A DNA stretch of 43,278 bases, from positions 31,014-74,291 of the forward strand of contig CAJULV010000016.1 of assembly GCA_910587555.1 (NCBI GenBank), given 5' to 3'. Source of the DNA: an uncultured Acetatifactor sp. GTDB taxonomy: Bacteria > Bacillota > Clostridia > Lachnospirales > Lachnospiraceae. This document shows, piece after piece, positions 1 to 7,483 of the stretch; within the stretch, counting starts at the first letter, position 1, and the number at the start of each line of letters is the position of its first letter. The notes below the pieces were generated by a model, which worked only from the letters and a program-made list of their open reading frames with translations, was not told the origin of the DNA and did not search any database. The position numbers were made by a program, and so were the translations under genes.

Positions 1-1
1 A

Positions 2-211
2 AAAGGTATGGAAAAAGGTATGGAAAAAGGTATGGAAAAAGGTATGGAAAAAGGTATGGAAAAAGGTGTGGCAAAGGGTATTGCAGAAGAGCGAAAGGAC
101 GCTATTGAGCGAATGCTTAGAGCGAATGCCACCAAAGAGCAGATAATTTCTTATGGATATACAGAAGAGGAATATGCGGAAGTAGAAAATTCATTGTATG
201 TAAATGCATAA
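2..211 (+). CDS. C-terminal end of Rpn-family nuclease/putative transposase (partial)
   Basis: The reading frame is already open at the first base and ends at TAA 209-211, so only the C-terminal ~69 residues are present. The fragment begins with a tandem Met-Glu-Lys-Gly peptide repeat and continues into a short helical tail with an acidic YTEEEYAEVE stretch. From known families, this kind of tail (K/E/G repeats followed by a small helical end) is typical of Rpn/PD-(D/E)XK 'recombination-promoting nuclease/putative transposase' proteins, which are abundant in Lachnospiraceae. The nuclease core lies outside the window, so the family call is inference from the tail alone. A hairpin terminator-like sequence follows directly. 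Another protein with a low-complexity C-terminus cannot be excluded. Confidence 0.6.
   Translation, partial: KGMEKGMEKGMEKGMEKGMEKGVAKGIAEERKDAIERMLRANATKEQIISYGYTEEEYAEVENSLYVNA
5..76 (+). repeat. 12-bp in-frame tandem repeat
   Basis: Five exact copies of GGTATGGAAAAA lie at 5-64, followed by a degenerate sixth (65-76). The array probably continues upstream of the window, because bases 1-4 fit the preceding unit. Each unit adds Gly-Met-Glu-Lys to the protein, so copy-number changes keep the frame. Every unit also carries an ATG behind a purine-rich stretch. Confidence 0.9.
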
Positions 212-221
212 AATGCAAGAT

Positions 222-253
222 ATAATCCCATGCCCGATAAGGTATGGGATTAT
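222..253 (+). terminator. Hairpin after the Rpn-type gene
   Basis: A perfect 10-bp stem (222-231 with 244-253) is extended by three inner pairs, one of them G-T. It sits 10 nt after the stop codon. There is no real T tract on the + strand, so it may be a weak terminator or a 3'-end stabiliser. Confidence 0.5.
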
Positions 254-310
254 GGCTGCTATGTATTTGTTACAAGTCAGAAACGTTGAGAAATGAAAGG
301 AGTGTCTGCC

Positions 311-471
311 ATGTCGAAGGATAGGGAAGGCAGGAGCAGCAGAAGCGCCGGGCAGATGCCGCATGGATGGAACACTACCGCATCGGCAGGGGGATTCCGG
401 TATGCGTTTATGAAGGGGAGAGGTACCGGCTCCAAAAACGTATCAAATTAAGGTTTGTAAGGAGGATATAG
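311..471 (+). pseudogene. Small ORF with probable frameshift, unknown product
   Basis: An ATG at 311 follows a good ribosome site (AAAGGAG 297-303, 7-nt gap). Its own frame gives a 46-residue product ending at 449-451 that is Ser/Gly/Arg-rich and not protein-like. The frame shifted by +2 is open from 325 to the TAG at 469-471 and reads like real protein (…DAAWMEHYRIGRGIPVCVYEGE…), with GC-rich third codon positions. One extra G in the GGG run at 324-326 would join the ATG to this frame and give a ~53-residue basic protein. I do not recognise it. It ends 6 nt before ychF and contains that gene's ribosome site. It could be a decayed gene, a sequencing indel or chance. Confidence 0.35.
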
Positions 472-477
472 ACAAAA

Positions 478-1575
478 ATGAAACTGGGAATCGTAGGACT
501 ACCAAATGTGGGAAAAAGTACATTGTTTAATTCTTTGACCAAAGCAGGTGCGGAATCCGCCAATTATCCCTTCTGCACCATCGATCCCAACATTGGGATT
601 GTAACCGTGCCGGATGAGCGGTTGAAGCTGTTGGGAGACATGTACCGGTCGAAAAAAGTGACACCGGCGGTCATTGAGTTCGTGGACATTGCGGGCCTGG
701 TAAAAGGGGCGTCCAAAGGAGAGGGGCTGGGAAATCAGTTTTTGAGTAATATCCGGGAGGTGGATGCCATCGTCCATGTGGTACGATGTTTTGAAGATTC
801 CAATGTAGTCCATGTGGACGGCAGCGTGAATCCGCTCCGCGACGTGGAAACCATTAACCTGGAACTGATATTTTCTGATCTGGAGGTATTGGAGAGAAGG
901 ATATCCAAGGTGGCAAAGGCTGCCAGGATGGACAAGACATGTGCAAAGGAACTTGCCCTGCTGGAACGGATTAAGGAGCATCTGGAGGCAGGCAAGCCGG
1001 CCAAGACACTGGAAGTTACGGATGAGGATGAAATGACGCTGCTTGGCGAGTATAATCTGCTGACAGGCAAACCCGTCATTTATGCCGCCAATGTGGCTGA
1101 GGGCGACCTGACAGATGACGGTGCCTCCAATTCCCGGGTGGCGGAAGTGAGAGCTTTTGCGGAGAAGGAACATAGTGAGGTTTTTGTCATCTGCGCGCAG
1201 ATTGAACAGGAAATATCGGAACTGGACGAGGACGAAAAGGCAATGTTTCTGGAGGATCTGGGTCTTGCGGAATCCGGGCTGGAGAAGCTGGTGAGGGCAA
1301 GCTATCGGATTCTGGGATTGATGAGTTTCCTGACGGCAGGGGAGGATGAAACCCGTGCATGGACCATCCGGATTGGGACCAAGGCACCCCAGGCGGCAGG
1401 AAAGATTCATTCTGACTTTGAGCGTGGCTTTATCAAGGCGGAAGTGGTAAATTACAGAGATCTGCTGGAGCAGGGTTCTTTGGCGGCAGCCCGGGAGAAA
1501 GGGCTGGTAGGAATGGAAGGCAAGGATTATATCGTGCAGGACGGTGATGTGATATTGTTCCGCTTCAATGTATGA
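478..1575 (+). CDS. ychF: Redox-regulated Obg-like ATPase YchF
   Basis: This 365-residue protein has the usual YchF/OLA1 length and collinear domain order. The P-loop NVGKST lies at residues 10-15, with a switch II region VDIAGLVKGASKGEGLG near 67-84. YAANVAEGD near 201-209 stands in for the usual NKxD guanine motif, and this change is why the family prefers ATP. The C-terminal TGS domain ends in DYIVQDGDVILFRFNV. From family knowledge it is a ribosome-associated P-loop ATPase linked to stress responses and translation. The start is fixed by AAGGAGGATA at 459-468. It stands alone between a decayed small ORF and lgt, with a 79-nt gap downstream, so it may share a transcript with lgt. Confidence 0.96.
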   Translation: MKLGIVGLPNVGKSTLFNSLTKAGAESANYPFCTIDPNIGIVTVPDERLKLLGDMYRSKKVTPAVIEFVDIAGLVKGASKGEGLGNQFLSNIREVDAIVHVVRCFEDSNVVHVDGSVNPLRDVETINLELIFSDLEVLERRISKVAKAARMDKTCAKELALLERIKEHLEAGKPAKTLEVTDEDEMTLLGEYNLLTGKPVIYAANVAEGDLTDDGASNSRVAEVRAFAEKEHSEVFVICAQIEQEISELDEDEKAMFLEDLGLAESGLEKLVRASYRILGLMSFLTAGEDETRAWTIRIGTKAPQAAGKIHSDFERGFIKAEVVNYRDLLEQGSLAAAREKGLVGMEGKDYIVQDGDVILFRFNV

Positions 1576-1654
1576 CGCAGCATGTATGATGAAGAGCGGA
1601 ACGGAATGGAGAGGCTTCAGTGCCCTGGGCAGGGAAGCATGAAAGGAAAAAGTT

Positions 1655-2515
1655 ATGAATGCTGGTGATATTGCATTTCCAAACTTGGGTATCTACCTGA
1701 AAGATGTTCCCAAATTTTTCAGTATATTTGGATTTGAGATTGCTTTTTACGGGCTGCTGATAGGCCTGGGGGTGCTGTCGGGAATTGTGATGGCGGCGCA
1801 TGTTGCAAAAGCGACAGGCCAGAATCCGGACGATTACTGGGACTTTGCCATCTATGCGGTGATTTTTTCCATTGTGGGCGCCCGCATTTATTATGTGGTG
1901 TTTTCATGGGATTATTATAAGGATAATCTGCTGGGTATCTTTCAGTTGAGAAACGGCGGTCTGGCAATTTACGGCGGTGTCATTGCTGCGTTTGTCACAT
2001 TGTTCGTCTACTGCAGGGTTAAAAAACAGAATCCTCTGCTTATGGGCGACACCTGTATGCCCGGGCTGATTCTGGGACAGGCAATCGGGCGCTGGGGGAA
2101 TTTCATGAACCGTGAGGTGTTCGGCGAATACTATGCCGGCCTTTTTTCCATGCAGCTTCCGGTGGAAGCGGTACGTGCCAGGGATATTTCGGAGAATATT
2201 GCCGCCCATATTCCGGAAGGGGCGAATTACATCAATGTGCATCCGACTTTCCTCTATGAAAGCGTGTGGAATCTCCTGGTATTTTCGGCGCTGCTTGCGT
2301 TCAGGAAGCATAAGAAATTCAACGGTGAAATGTGCCTGCTCTATTTTGGCGGTTATGGGCTGGGGCGTTTTGTCATCGAAGGAATCCGGACAGACACGCT
2401 GTTTCTTCCGGGTACGACGATTTCGGTATCACAGGTCCTGGCATTGGTAATGGTGATCGCGTCTGCTGCGGTGGATCTTGCCGTGCGCATGAAGATGAGG
2501 AGGCAGCCTGACTGA
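1655..2515 (+). CDS. lgt: Prolipoprotein diacylglyceryl transferase Lgt
   Basis: A 286-residue polytopic membrane protein. It transfers diacylglycerol from phosphatidylglycerol to the lipobox cysteine of prolipoproteins at the membrane. The diagnostic Lgt signature GRWGNFMNREVFG is present at residues 145-157. Other family features are the GARIYYV segment, the NGGLAIYGG region and the C-terminal RFVIEGIRTD segment with conserved Arg. About seven hydrophobic segments are visible. The start is supported by GAAAGGA ahead of ATG 1655. The gene ends the first operon: a Rho-independent terminator follows at 2598-2634. One likely substrate is in the window, the TPR protein at 41739-42785 with an LTGC lipobox. 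Confidence 0.96.
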   Translation: MNAGDIAFPNLGIYLKDVPKFFSIFGFEIAFYGLLIGLGVLSGIVMAAHVAKATGQNPDDYWDFAIYAVIFSIVGARIYYVVFSWDYYKDNLLGIFQLRNGGLAIYGGVIAAFVTLFVYCRVKKQNPLLMGDTCMPGLILGQAIGRWGNFMNREVFGEYYAGLFSMQLPVEAVRARDISENIAAHIPEGANYINVHPTFLYESVWNLLVFSALLAFRKHKKFNGEMCLLYFGGYGLGRFVIEGIRTDTLFLPGTTISVSQVLALVMVIASAAVDLAVRMKMRRQPD

Positions 2516-2597
2516 GAAAAATTTTTTCGACAAATTTCATAACCATATATTGTGTATAACAAATGAAAAATATACTATATATTGTGCGTTTCAAGTA

Positions 2598-2634
2598 AAA
2601 GCATCCTGCATATTTTGAGCAGGGTGCTTTTTTT
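2598..2634 (+). terminator. Rho-independent terminator after lgt
   Basis: The stem AAAGCATCCTGC (2598-2609) pairs with GCAGGGTGCTTT (2619-2630) with one G-T pair and a 9-nt loop, and runs into a 7-T tract. It separates lgt from the mraZ promoter. The AT-rich stretch before it carries a direct repeat of ATATATTGTG (2545-2554 and 2577-2586) of unknown meaning. Confidence 0.9.
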
Positions 2635-2659
2635 CGTCCAAACCGCACAAACTTTCGGC

Positions 2660-2688
2660 TTGTCAAATCCCTCAATCTATATTAGAAT
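2660..2688 (+). promoter_or_regulatory. Sigma-A promoter of the mraZ/dcw operon
   Basis: TTGTCA (2660-2665), a 17-nt spacer and TAGAAT (2683-2688) form a good housekeeping promoter. Transcription would start near 2695, giving an ~80-nt leader before mraZ that contains the MraZ-type boxes. No other strong promoter was seen before the one in front of ftsZ, so this probably drives much of the cluster. Confidence 0.75.
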
Positions 2689-2698
2689 TAATTGATAA

Positions 2699-2734
2699 GT
2701 GGGATGAATGTGGCAGAAAAGACCAAAAAGTGGG
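2699..2734 (+). promoter_or_regulatory. Probable MraZ operator (GTGG boxes)
   Basis: GTGGG at 2699-2703, GTGGC at 2710-2714 and GTGGG at 2730-2734 are spaced 11 and 20 nt, close to one and two helical turns. MraZ proteins are known to bind clustered TGGG/GTGG boxes with ~10-bp periodicity upstream of mraZ. Here the boxes lie just downstream of the predicted start site, which suggests autorepression by blocking promoter clearance (inference). Confidence 0.65.
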
Positions 2735-2774
2735 ATAGGATTTCATACCCATATCTGACGGGCGGTGATTGCTT

Positions 2775-3206
2775 TTGTTTATGAGCAGATACAATCATAC
2801 AATTGACCCAAAGGGCAGGCTGAGCATTCCCTCCAAGTACCGGGAGATTCTGGGAGACATGTTTGTGGTTTCAAAAGGGATGGATGGCTGCTTATTTGCG
2901 TACGCCGACGAGACATGGAAGGAATTCGAGGCAAAACTGGCAGCGCTGCCGCTGGTTGATAAAGATGCAAGAGATTTTGCGAGATTTTTTCTGTCAGGTG
3001 CCCAGTATGTTACAGTAGACAAGCAGGGGCGTATTTTAGTACCCCAGGAGTTAAGGGACTTTGCGGGATTGGAGAAAGATGTTGTCCTGTCCGGCCTGGG
3101 AAGCCGTATCGAGATCTGGAATCTTGAGAAGTGGAATGAAATCAACGGCGAGATGGATATTAATAAGATAGCCGAAGGCATGAAAAAAATGGGGCTGACC
3201 ATTTAA
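2775..3206 (+). CDS. mraZ: Transcriptional regulator MraZ
   Basis: A ~143-residue MraZ/AbrB-like protein made of two repeated swapped-hairpin halves. The first half carries YNHTIDPKGRLSIPSKYRE and the second VDKQGRILVPQELRD, each with the family's D-x-x-G-R core. MraZ is a ring-shaped DNA-binding regulator that controls its own operon and division genes. I chose TTG 2775 because it gives the family-like N-terminus MFMSRYNHTID and has GGTG 7 nt upstream. The frame is open to TTG 2769, and ATG 2781 is a shorter alternative. It is the first gene of the cluster, directly behind the boxes described above. Confidence 0.93.
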   Translation: MFMSRYNHTIDPKGRLSIPSKYREILGDMFVVSKGMDGCLFAYADETWKEFEAKLAALPLVDKDARDFARFFLSGAQYVTVDKQGRILVPQELRDFAGLEKDVVLSGLGSRIEIWNLEKWNEINGEMDINKIAEGMKKMGLTI

Positions 3207-3333
3207 GGCATGTACCGATTTGAAGGGGGCGGCAGAAGCCGCTGGTGGCGGGATGCTGAGAAGTACGGCAAAGCAGGTGTAAAAGCAAAGGAATGGGGAA
3301 ATGCCGGAAGGCAGAAGAGGGGAGGAACGGAAG

Positions 3334-4314
3334 ATGGAAGAAAAATATGAGGCATCATTCAGACACTACTCTGTTCTTCTGGAGGAGACAGTGGAAGGGC
3401 TCCATGTAAAGCCGGGCGGTATCTATGTAGACGGCACGCTGGGCGGAGGCGGACATGCACTTGAAGTGTGCAGGCGGCTTGGAAACGGCCGCCTGTATGG
3501 GATTGACCAGGATGAAGCGGCCATCTGCGCGGCAGGGGAAAGGCTTGCCGGTTTTGCAGACAATATTACGTTACTCAGGGACAATTTCTGCAATATGAGA
3601 ACCAGGCTGGCTGCCGAAGGTATCCGAACTGTAGACGGTATTCTGTTGGACCTGGGGGTATCGTCGTACCAGTTTGACAACGGGGAGAGAGGGTTTTCCT
3701 ATCGATTTGACGCACCGCTGGATATGCGCATGGACCGCAGGCAGACATTGACTGCAGGAGACATCGTGAATCATTATCCCGAGAATGAACTGTACCGTAT
3801 TATCCGTGATTACGGAGAGGAACGTTTTGCGAAAAATATTGCGAAATACATAGCGCAGGCAAGAGCAAAAAAGCCGATTGAAACTACTTTTGAGCTAAAT
3901 GAAATCATCAGGGCCGCCATTCCGGCGAAAATGCGCAGGGACGGGCATCCTTCCAAACGGACTTATCAGGCAATCCGCATTGAGTGCAACAGGGAACTGG
4001 AAGTGCTTACAGGCTCTCTGGATGATATGATTGCCATGCTGAATCCCAAGGGACGGCTGTGTGTCATCACGTTTCATTCGCTGGAGGACCGCATCGTAAA
4101 GACGATTTTTAAGAAAAACGAGGCTCCCTGTACCTGCCCGCCGGATTTTCCGGTCTGTGTGTGCGGGAAGGTTTCAAGGGGAACGGTTGTGACGAGAAAG
4201 CCCGTGACTGCGGGGGAAAAAGAACTTACAGAGAATACTCGTTCCAGAAGCGCGAAGCTGAGGGTTTTTGAGAAGGGATTTGAATCTGAAAAAGAAAGTG
4301 GGATGATTTTATGA
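3334..4314 (+). CDS. rsmH: 16S rRNA (cytosine(1402)-N4)-methyltransferase RsmH
   Basis: RsmH (MraW) methylates the N4 of C1402 in the ribosomal P site using S-adenosylmethionine. The sequence shows the N-terminal HYSVLLEE, the SAM-binding loop VDGTLGGGGHA, ILLDLGVSSYQFD, the GFSYRFDAPLDMRMD signature and CVITFHSLEDRIVK. From ATG 3334 it is 326 residues, close to the family's ~310-315. The frame is open to ATG 3301, but 3334 has GGAGG at 3321-3325 with an 8-nt gap and gives the usual N-terminus. Its last bases overlap the ftsL start (ATGA, 4311-4314), which implies translational coupling. Confidence 0.96.
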   Translation: MEEKYEASFRHYSVLLEETVEGLHVKPGGIYVDGTLGGGGHALEVCRRLGNGRLYGIDQDEAAICAAGERLAGFADNITLLRDNFCNMRTRLAAEGIRTVDGILLDLGVSSYQFDNGERGFSYRFDAPLDMRMDRRQTLTAGDIVNHYPENELYRIIRDYGEERFAKNIAKYIAQARAKKPIETTFELNEIIRAAIPAKMRRDGHPSKRTYQAIRIECNRELEVLTGSLDDMIAMLNPKGRLCVITFHSLEDRIVKTIFKKNEAPCTCPPDFPVCVCGKVSRGTVVTRKPVTAGEKELTENTRSRSAKLRVFEKGFESEKESGMIL

Positions 4315-4820
4315 GCAGAAAAAGGAAAAACAACCGGCGGGTTTCTTATGACAGTGGCAGGTATGCAGAGCGGATAGAAACAGACAGCTATGTCTATGGG
4401 AATGCGGCAAGGAAGCTGGAACCGGAAAGGGTTTGGGAGGAACAGGAGGAGGCGCCCGTCAGGAAACCGCACCATGAGGTGCGGAAGAATCGGGACAAGG
4501 CCCGATATATGAATGCGGGATATGTCATGTTTCTGGCAGCGGCACTGTGCGCGGCGGCTGTGATACTGGTGAATTACGTGCAGCTTCAGGCAGAACTGAC
4601 AAACCTGACCAGGAGCGTGGCGTCCAGTGAAAGCAGGCTGAATCGGCTGAAAGTTGCCAATGATGAAGAATATAACCGTATTGTCAGCAGTATCAATCTG
4701 GAGGAAATCAAGAGAATTGCCATTATGGAACTGGGGATGGTTTACGCCCAGGAGGGGCAGATCATTGAATATGAAACAGAGAGCGGTGACTATATGCGCC
4801 AGGTAACGGATAAGAACTGA
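4311..4820 (+). CDS. ftsL: FtsL-type division protein
   Basis: A 169-residue bitopic protein with ~65 basic cytoplasmic residues and one transmembrane helix at about 67-84 (GYVMFLAAALCAAAVILVNY). A heptad-like coiled coil follows (QLQAELTNLTRSVASSESRLNR), then an extracytoplasmic tail. This is the FtsL/DivIC layout, and position between rsmH and a class B PBP is the classical ftsL position. The terminal LEEIKRIAIMELGMVYA matches the FtsL-type motif after the coil. FtsL forms a complex with DivIB and DivIC that activates FtsW/PBP septal synthesis. FtsL-type proteins diverge quickly, so the call leans on topology and synteny. It overlaps both neighbours by 1-4 nt. Confidence 0.85.
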   Translation: MSRKRKNNRRVSYDSGRYAERIETDSYVYGNAARKLEPERVWEEQEEAPVRKPHHEVRKNRDKARYMNAGYVMFLAAALCAAAVILVNYVQLQAELTNLTRSVASSESRLNRLKVANDEEYNRIVSSINLEEIKRIAIMELGMVYAQEGQIIEYETESGDYMRQVTDKN

Positions 4821-7330
4821 TGGGAGTCAGAGTGGGAAAGAAAAAAAACAGAGCCGGAAGAACCGCAGGAACCGGAAGGGTAAAAAGGGCGGGAAGAGTT
4901 ACAGGAACCGAAAGGACCGGAAGAACCACAGGTGCAGAAAGGGCGGGAAGGACCGCAGGAATCGAAAGGGCGGAAAGAGCTACAGGAACCAGAAGGACCA
5001 CAGGTGCAGAAAGGGTGGGAAGGACCGCAGGAACCGGAAGGGCAAAAAGGTTCAGAAAAACGGAAAATGCGGACAATAAAAATCGCTTTTCCATCAAGAT
5101 GCAGAAGAAGCTGGTGGTGCTGTACGCGTTTGTTTTGATTGCATTTGTAGGACTGAGTGTACGCCTTGTGTGGATTACCAGAAAAAACGAGACGAATTAT
5201 CAGAAGCAGGTACTGTCACAGCAGGGGTATTCTTCTACGGTGATCCCTTACCGGAGGGGCAATATTGTAGATGCGAAGGGAACCCGGCTTGCCACCAGTG
5301 AAAAGGTGTATAACCTGGTAATTGACGCCAAGGTGATGACGGCCGAGGTGAAGGGGGAAAAGCCTTATCTGGAGCCTACATTACAGGCTCTGGGGGAGCA
5401 TTTCGAGCTGGATATGGCGAAGATAAGGGAGTATGTCAATACAAACAGCAAATCTTCCTGGTATGTGCCCCTGAGACGGTTGAGTTATGAGGAAATCAGC
5501 GGGTTTAAGGAGGCGCAGGAACAGAAAGGTTCCTTAATAAAGGGAGTCTGGTTTGAAGAGGAGTATAAGCGGGTCTACCCTTACGGCTCACTTGCTGCGG
5601 ATGTGATAGGCTTTACGACCACCGACAGCCAGGGAAGTTATGGACTGGAAGAGTACTACAATGATGTCTTAAATGGGATTAACGGCAGGGAATACGGTTA
5701 TCTGAACGATGACCTGGCAATGGAGCGCACGGTGAAGTCCGCTGTTGACGGATACGATATCCATTCTACTATCGATGCAAACCTGCAGATGATAGTGGAG
5801 AAGAATCTGAAAAAGTTCAACGATGAGTATCAGAATAAAGTTCGGACAGGAAACGGTGCCGAGAATGTGGGCTGCATTATCATGAAGGTCAATACAGGGG
5901 AAATCCTTGCCATGGCCAGCTATCCGACTTATGACCTGAACGATACGCGCAATCCGGAGTCCATGTACGGTTCCCGAATGGTGGAGCAGGTTACCAATGC
6001 CAACGGATATTACGAGATTAAGAAAACAAATACAATTATTGACGAAAACGTGGTGGCATCCATGGATGAGACTCAGATGTATGTGAATCTGGATTATCTG
6101 TGGAAAAACTTCTGTATCACCGACACCTACGAACCCGGTTCCACGGCGAAGCCTTTTACGGTGGCAGCGGCGCTGGAACAGGGAGCGGTATCACAGAATA
6201 CCAGTTTTGAGTGTACCGGCGTGCTGGAGGTGGGGGGTTATCCCATCAAATGTCATGCACAGGGCCATATGAGCCTGGAAAATTCCATTGCTACCTCCTG
6301 TAATGTGACAATGATGAAGATTGCCCAGCTGATGGGTAAAGAGGATTTCTGCAAGTTTCAGAATATTTTTAATTTCGGGCTTAAGACAAACATTGACCTG
6401 GCGGGGGAAGCCAGAACGGCCAGCCTGATTTACACGCCGGACAAAATGGGACCCACCGACCTGGCTACCAACAGCTTCGGACAGAACTTTAACGTGACCA
6501 TGATAGAGATGATTACGGGCTTCTGTTCATTGGTGAACGGAGGTTATTACTATGAGCCTCATGTGGTGAATAAAATTACCAATGCCAGCGGTGCCACAGT
6601 GAAAAATATCGAGCCGCGGGTGCTGAAGCAGACGGTGTCGGAATCCACATCGGCTCTGATCAGGCAGTACTGTAAGGCGGTAGTGGAATACGGCACAGGT
6701 ACATCGGCAAGGCCTCCCGGATATAAGCTGGGAGGAAAAACGGGTACTGCGGAAACCATTGACCCCATGACAAACAGGCGTTCCGAGAACGAGTATGTGG
6801 TATCCTTTATCGGCTGTGTTCCGGCGGACGATCCGGAAATTGCCATTTATGTGGTGGTGGACAGGCTGAATGCGGAGAAGCAGGATAATGCCAGAGTGGC
6901 AACGGTCATGGCACGCAGCATTCTGATGGAAGCGCTTCCCTATCTGAATATTTTTATGACAGAGCCGGTTTCAGAGGCAGAGCAGGCGGAACTGGACGCG
7001 CTGCAGCTGGACATTACCAGTCAGTATACTCAGACGCCGGAAGGTACCGAACCGGAAAATCCGGGGGATAATACGTCCGGTGCCCCGGAGGGAAACAATC
7101 CGGGGGATGGTAATTCGGAAGGCGGTGAGGAGGGCCAGGGAACGGGAGGTGTATACAATGCACCCTGGATGGATTATCCCATCGATTCTGAGACAGGCTA
7201 CCGTGTAGGGCCGGACGGCAGGAATTATGATGCGCAGACAGGAATCCCGATTGAGGGAGCGGAATCGGTACCGGATCCCAATATTCCCATAAACCCGAAC
7301 CTTACAGGGCCGAACTTTACAGGGGGCTAA
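4820..7330 (+). CDS. Class B penicillin-binding protein (FtsI/PBP2B type) with Arg-rich N-tail
   Basis: An 836-residue D,D-transpeptidase that should crosslink septal peptidoglycan. The catalytic motifs are STAK at 441-444, SCN at 493-495 and KTG at 640-642. One transmembrane helix lies at about 98-113 (KLVVLYAFVLIAFVGLSVRLV), followed by the class B dimerisation region starting near RRGNIVDAKG. Two parts are unusual. The first ~90 cytoplasmic residues are an imperfect Arg/Gly/Thr repeat. The last ~115 residues are a Gly/Pro/Asn/Glu-rich tail (ending …NPNLTGPNFTGG). No PASTA repeats are seen. It starts 1 nt inside the ftsL stop, so the two are coupled. A second class B PBP follows. Length is well above the ~550-720 of relatives because of the two tails. 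Confidence 0.93.
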   Translation: MGVRVGKKKNRAGRTAGTGRVKRAGRVTGTERTGRTTGAERAGRTAGIERAERATGTRRTTGAERVGRTAGTGRAKRFRKTENADNKNRFSIKMQKKLVVLYAFVLIAFVGLSVRLVWITRKNETNYQKQVLSQQGYSSTVIPYRRGNIVDAKGTRLATSEKVYNLVIDAKVMTAEVKGEKPYLEPTLQALGEHFELDMAKIREYVNTNSKSSWYVPLRRLSYEEISGFKEAQEQKGSLIKGVWFEEEYKRVYPYGSLAADVIGFTTTDSQGSYGLEEYYNDVLNGINGREYGYLNDDLAMERTVKSAVDGYDIHSTIDANLQMIVEKNLKKFNDEYQNKVRTGNGAENVGCIIMKVNTGEILAMASYPTYDLNDTRNPESMYGSRMVEQVTNANGYYEIKKTNTIIDENVVASMDETQMYVNLDYLWKNFCITDTYEPGSTAKPFTVAAALEQGAVSQNTSFECTGVLEVGGYPIKCHAQGHMSLENSIATSCNVTMMKIAQLMGKEDFCKFQNIFNFGLKTNIDLAGEARTASLIYTPDKMGPTDLATNSFGQNFNVTMIEMITGFCSLVNGGYYYEPHVVNKITNASGATVKNIEPRVLKQTVSESTSALIRQYCKAVVEYGTGTSARPPGYKLGGKTGTAETIDPMTNRRSENEYVVSFIGCVPADDPEIAIYVVVDRLNAEKQDNARVATVMARSILMEALPYLNIFMTEPVSEAEQAELDALQLDITSQYTQTPEGTEPENPGDNTSGAPEGNNPGDGNSEGGEEGQGTGGVYNAPWMDYPIDSETGYRVGPDGRNYDAQTGIPIEGAESVPDPNIPINPNLTGPNFTGG
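4850..5060 (+). repeat. Imperfect repeats coding the PBP N-terminal tail
   Basis: Purine-rich units built on GGAAGAACCGCAGGAACC-like blocks recur through this stretch. A longer unit including ACCACAGGTGCAGAAAGGG appears twice (from about 4926 and 5000). The translated units are of the type G-R-T-x-G-x-E/G-R-x, with Arg every 3-5 residues. The +1 frame is also open here and would read like a collagen-type Gly-rich peptide, which is a by-product of the repeat. Confidence 0.75.
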
Positions 7331-7483
7331 TGCGTCATTGCATTTATCCGTTGGCAATCGGCACTCGCTGCCCATTCCGGCACTGCGTTGTCGTTAACGG
7401 CATTTTTACATTTTCTCACCGGGTATTCATATCCTGGCCGAACCGGGAATACAGTATATCAATACCTTCTATATGAGGAATGA

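Noticed and set aside
499..1410. 303-aa minus-strand frame
   Set aside because: It lies wholly within ychF on the other strand, has no ribosome site and a Cys/His/Gln-rich composition.
4850..5060. CRISPR-like array
   Set aside because: The repeats are imperfect, contiguous and coding, with no unique spacers and no cas genes.
4932..5138. Collagen-like Gly-Pro-Glu-rich peptide in the +1 frame over the PBP repeats
   Set aside because: It is a by-product of the repeat; it has no ribosome site and the main frame continues into a complete PBP.
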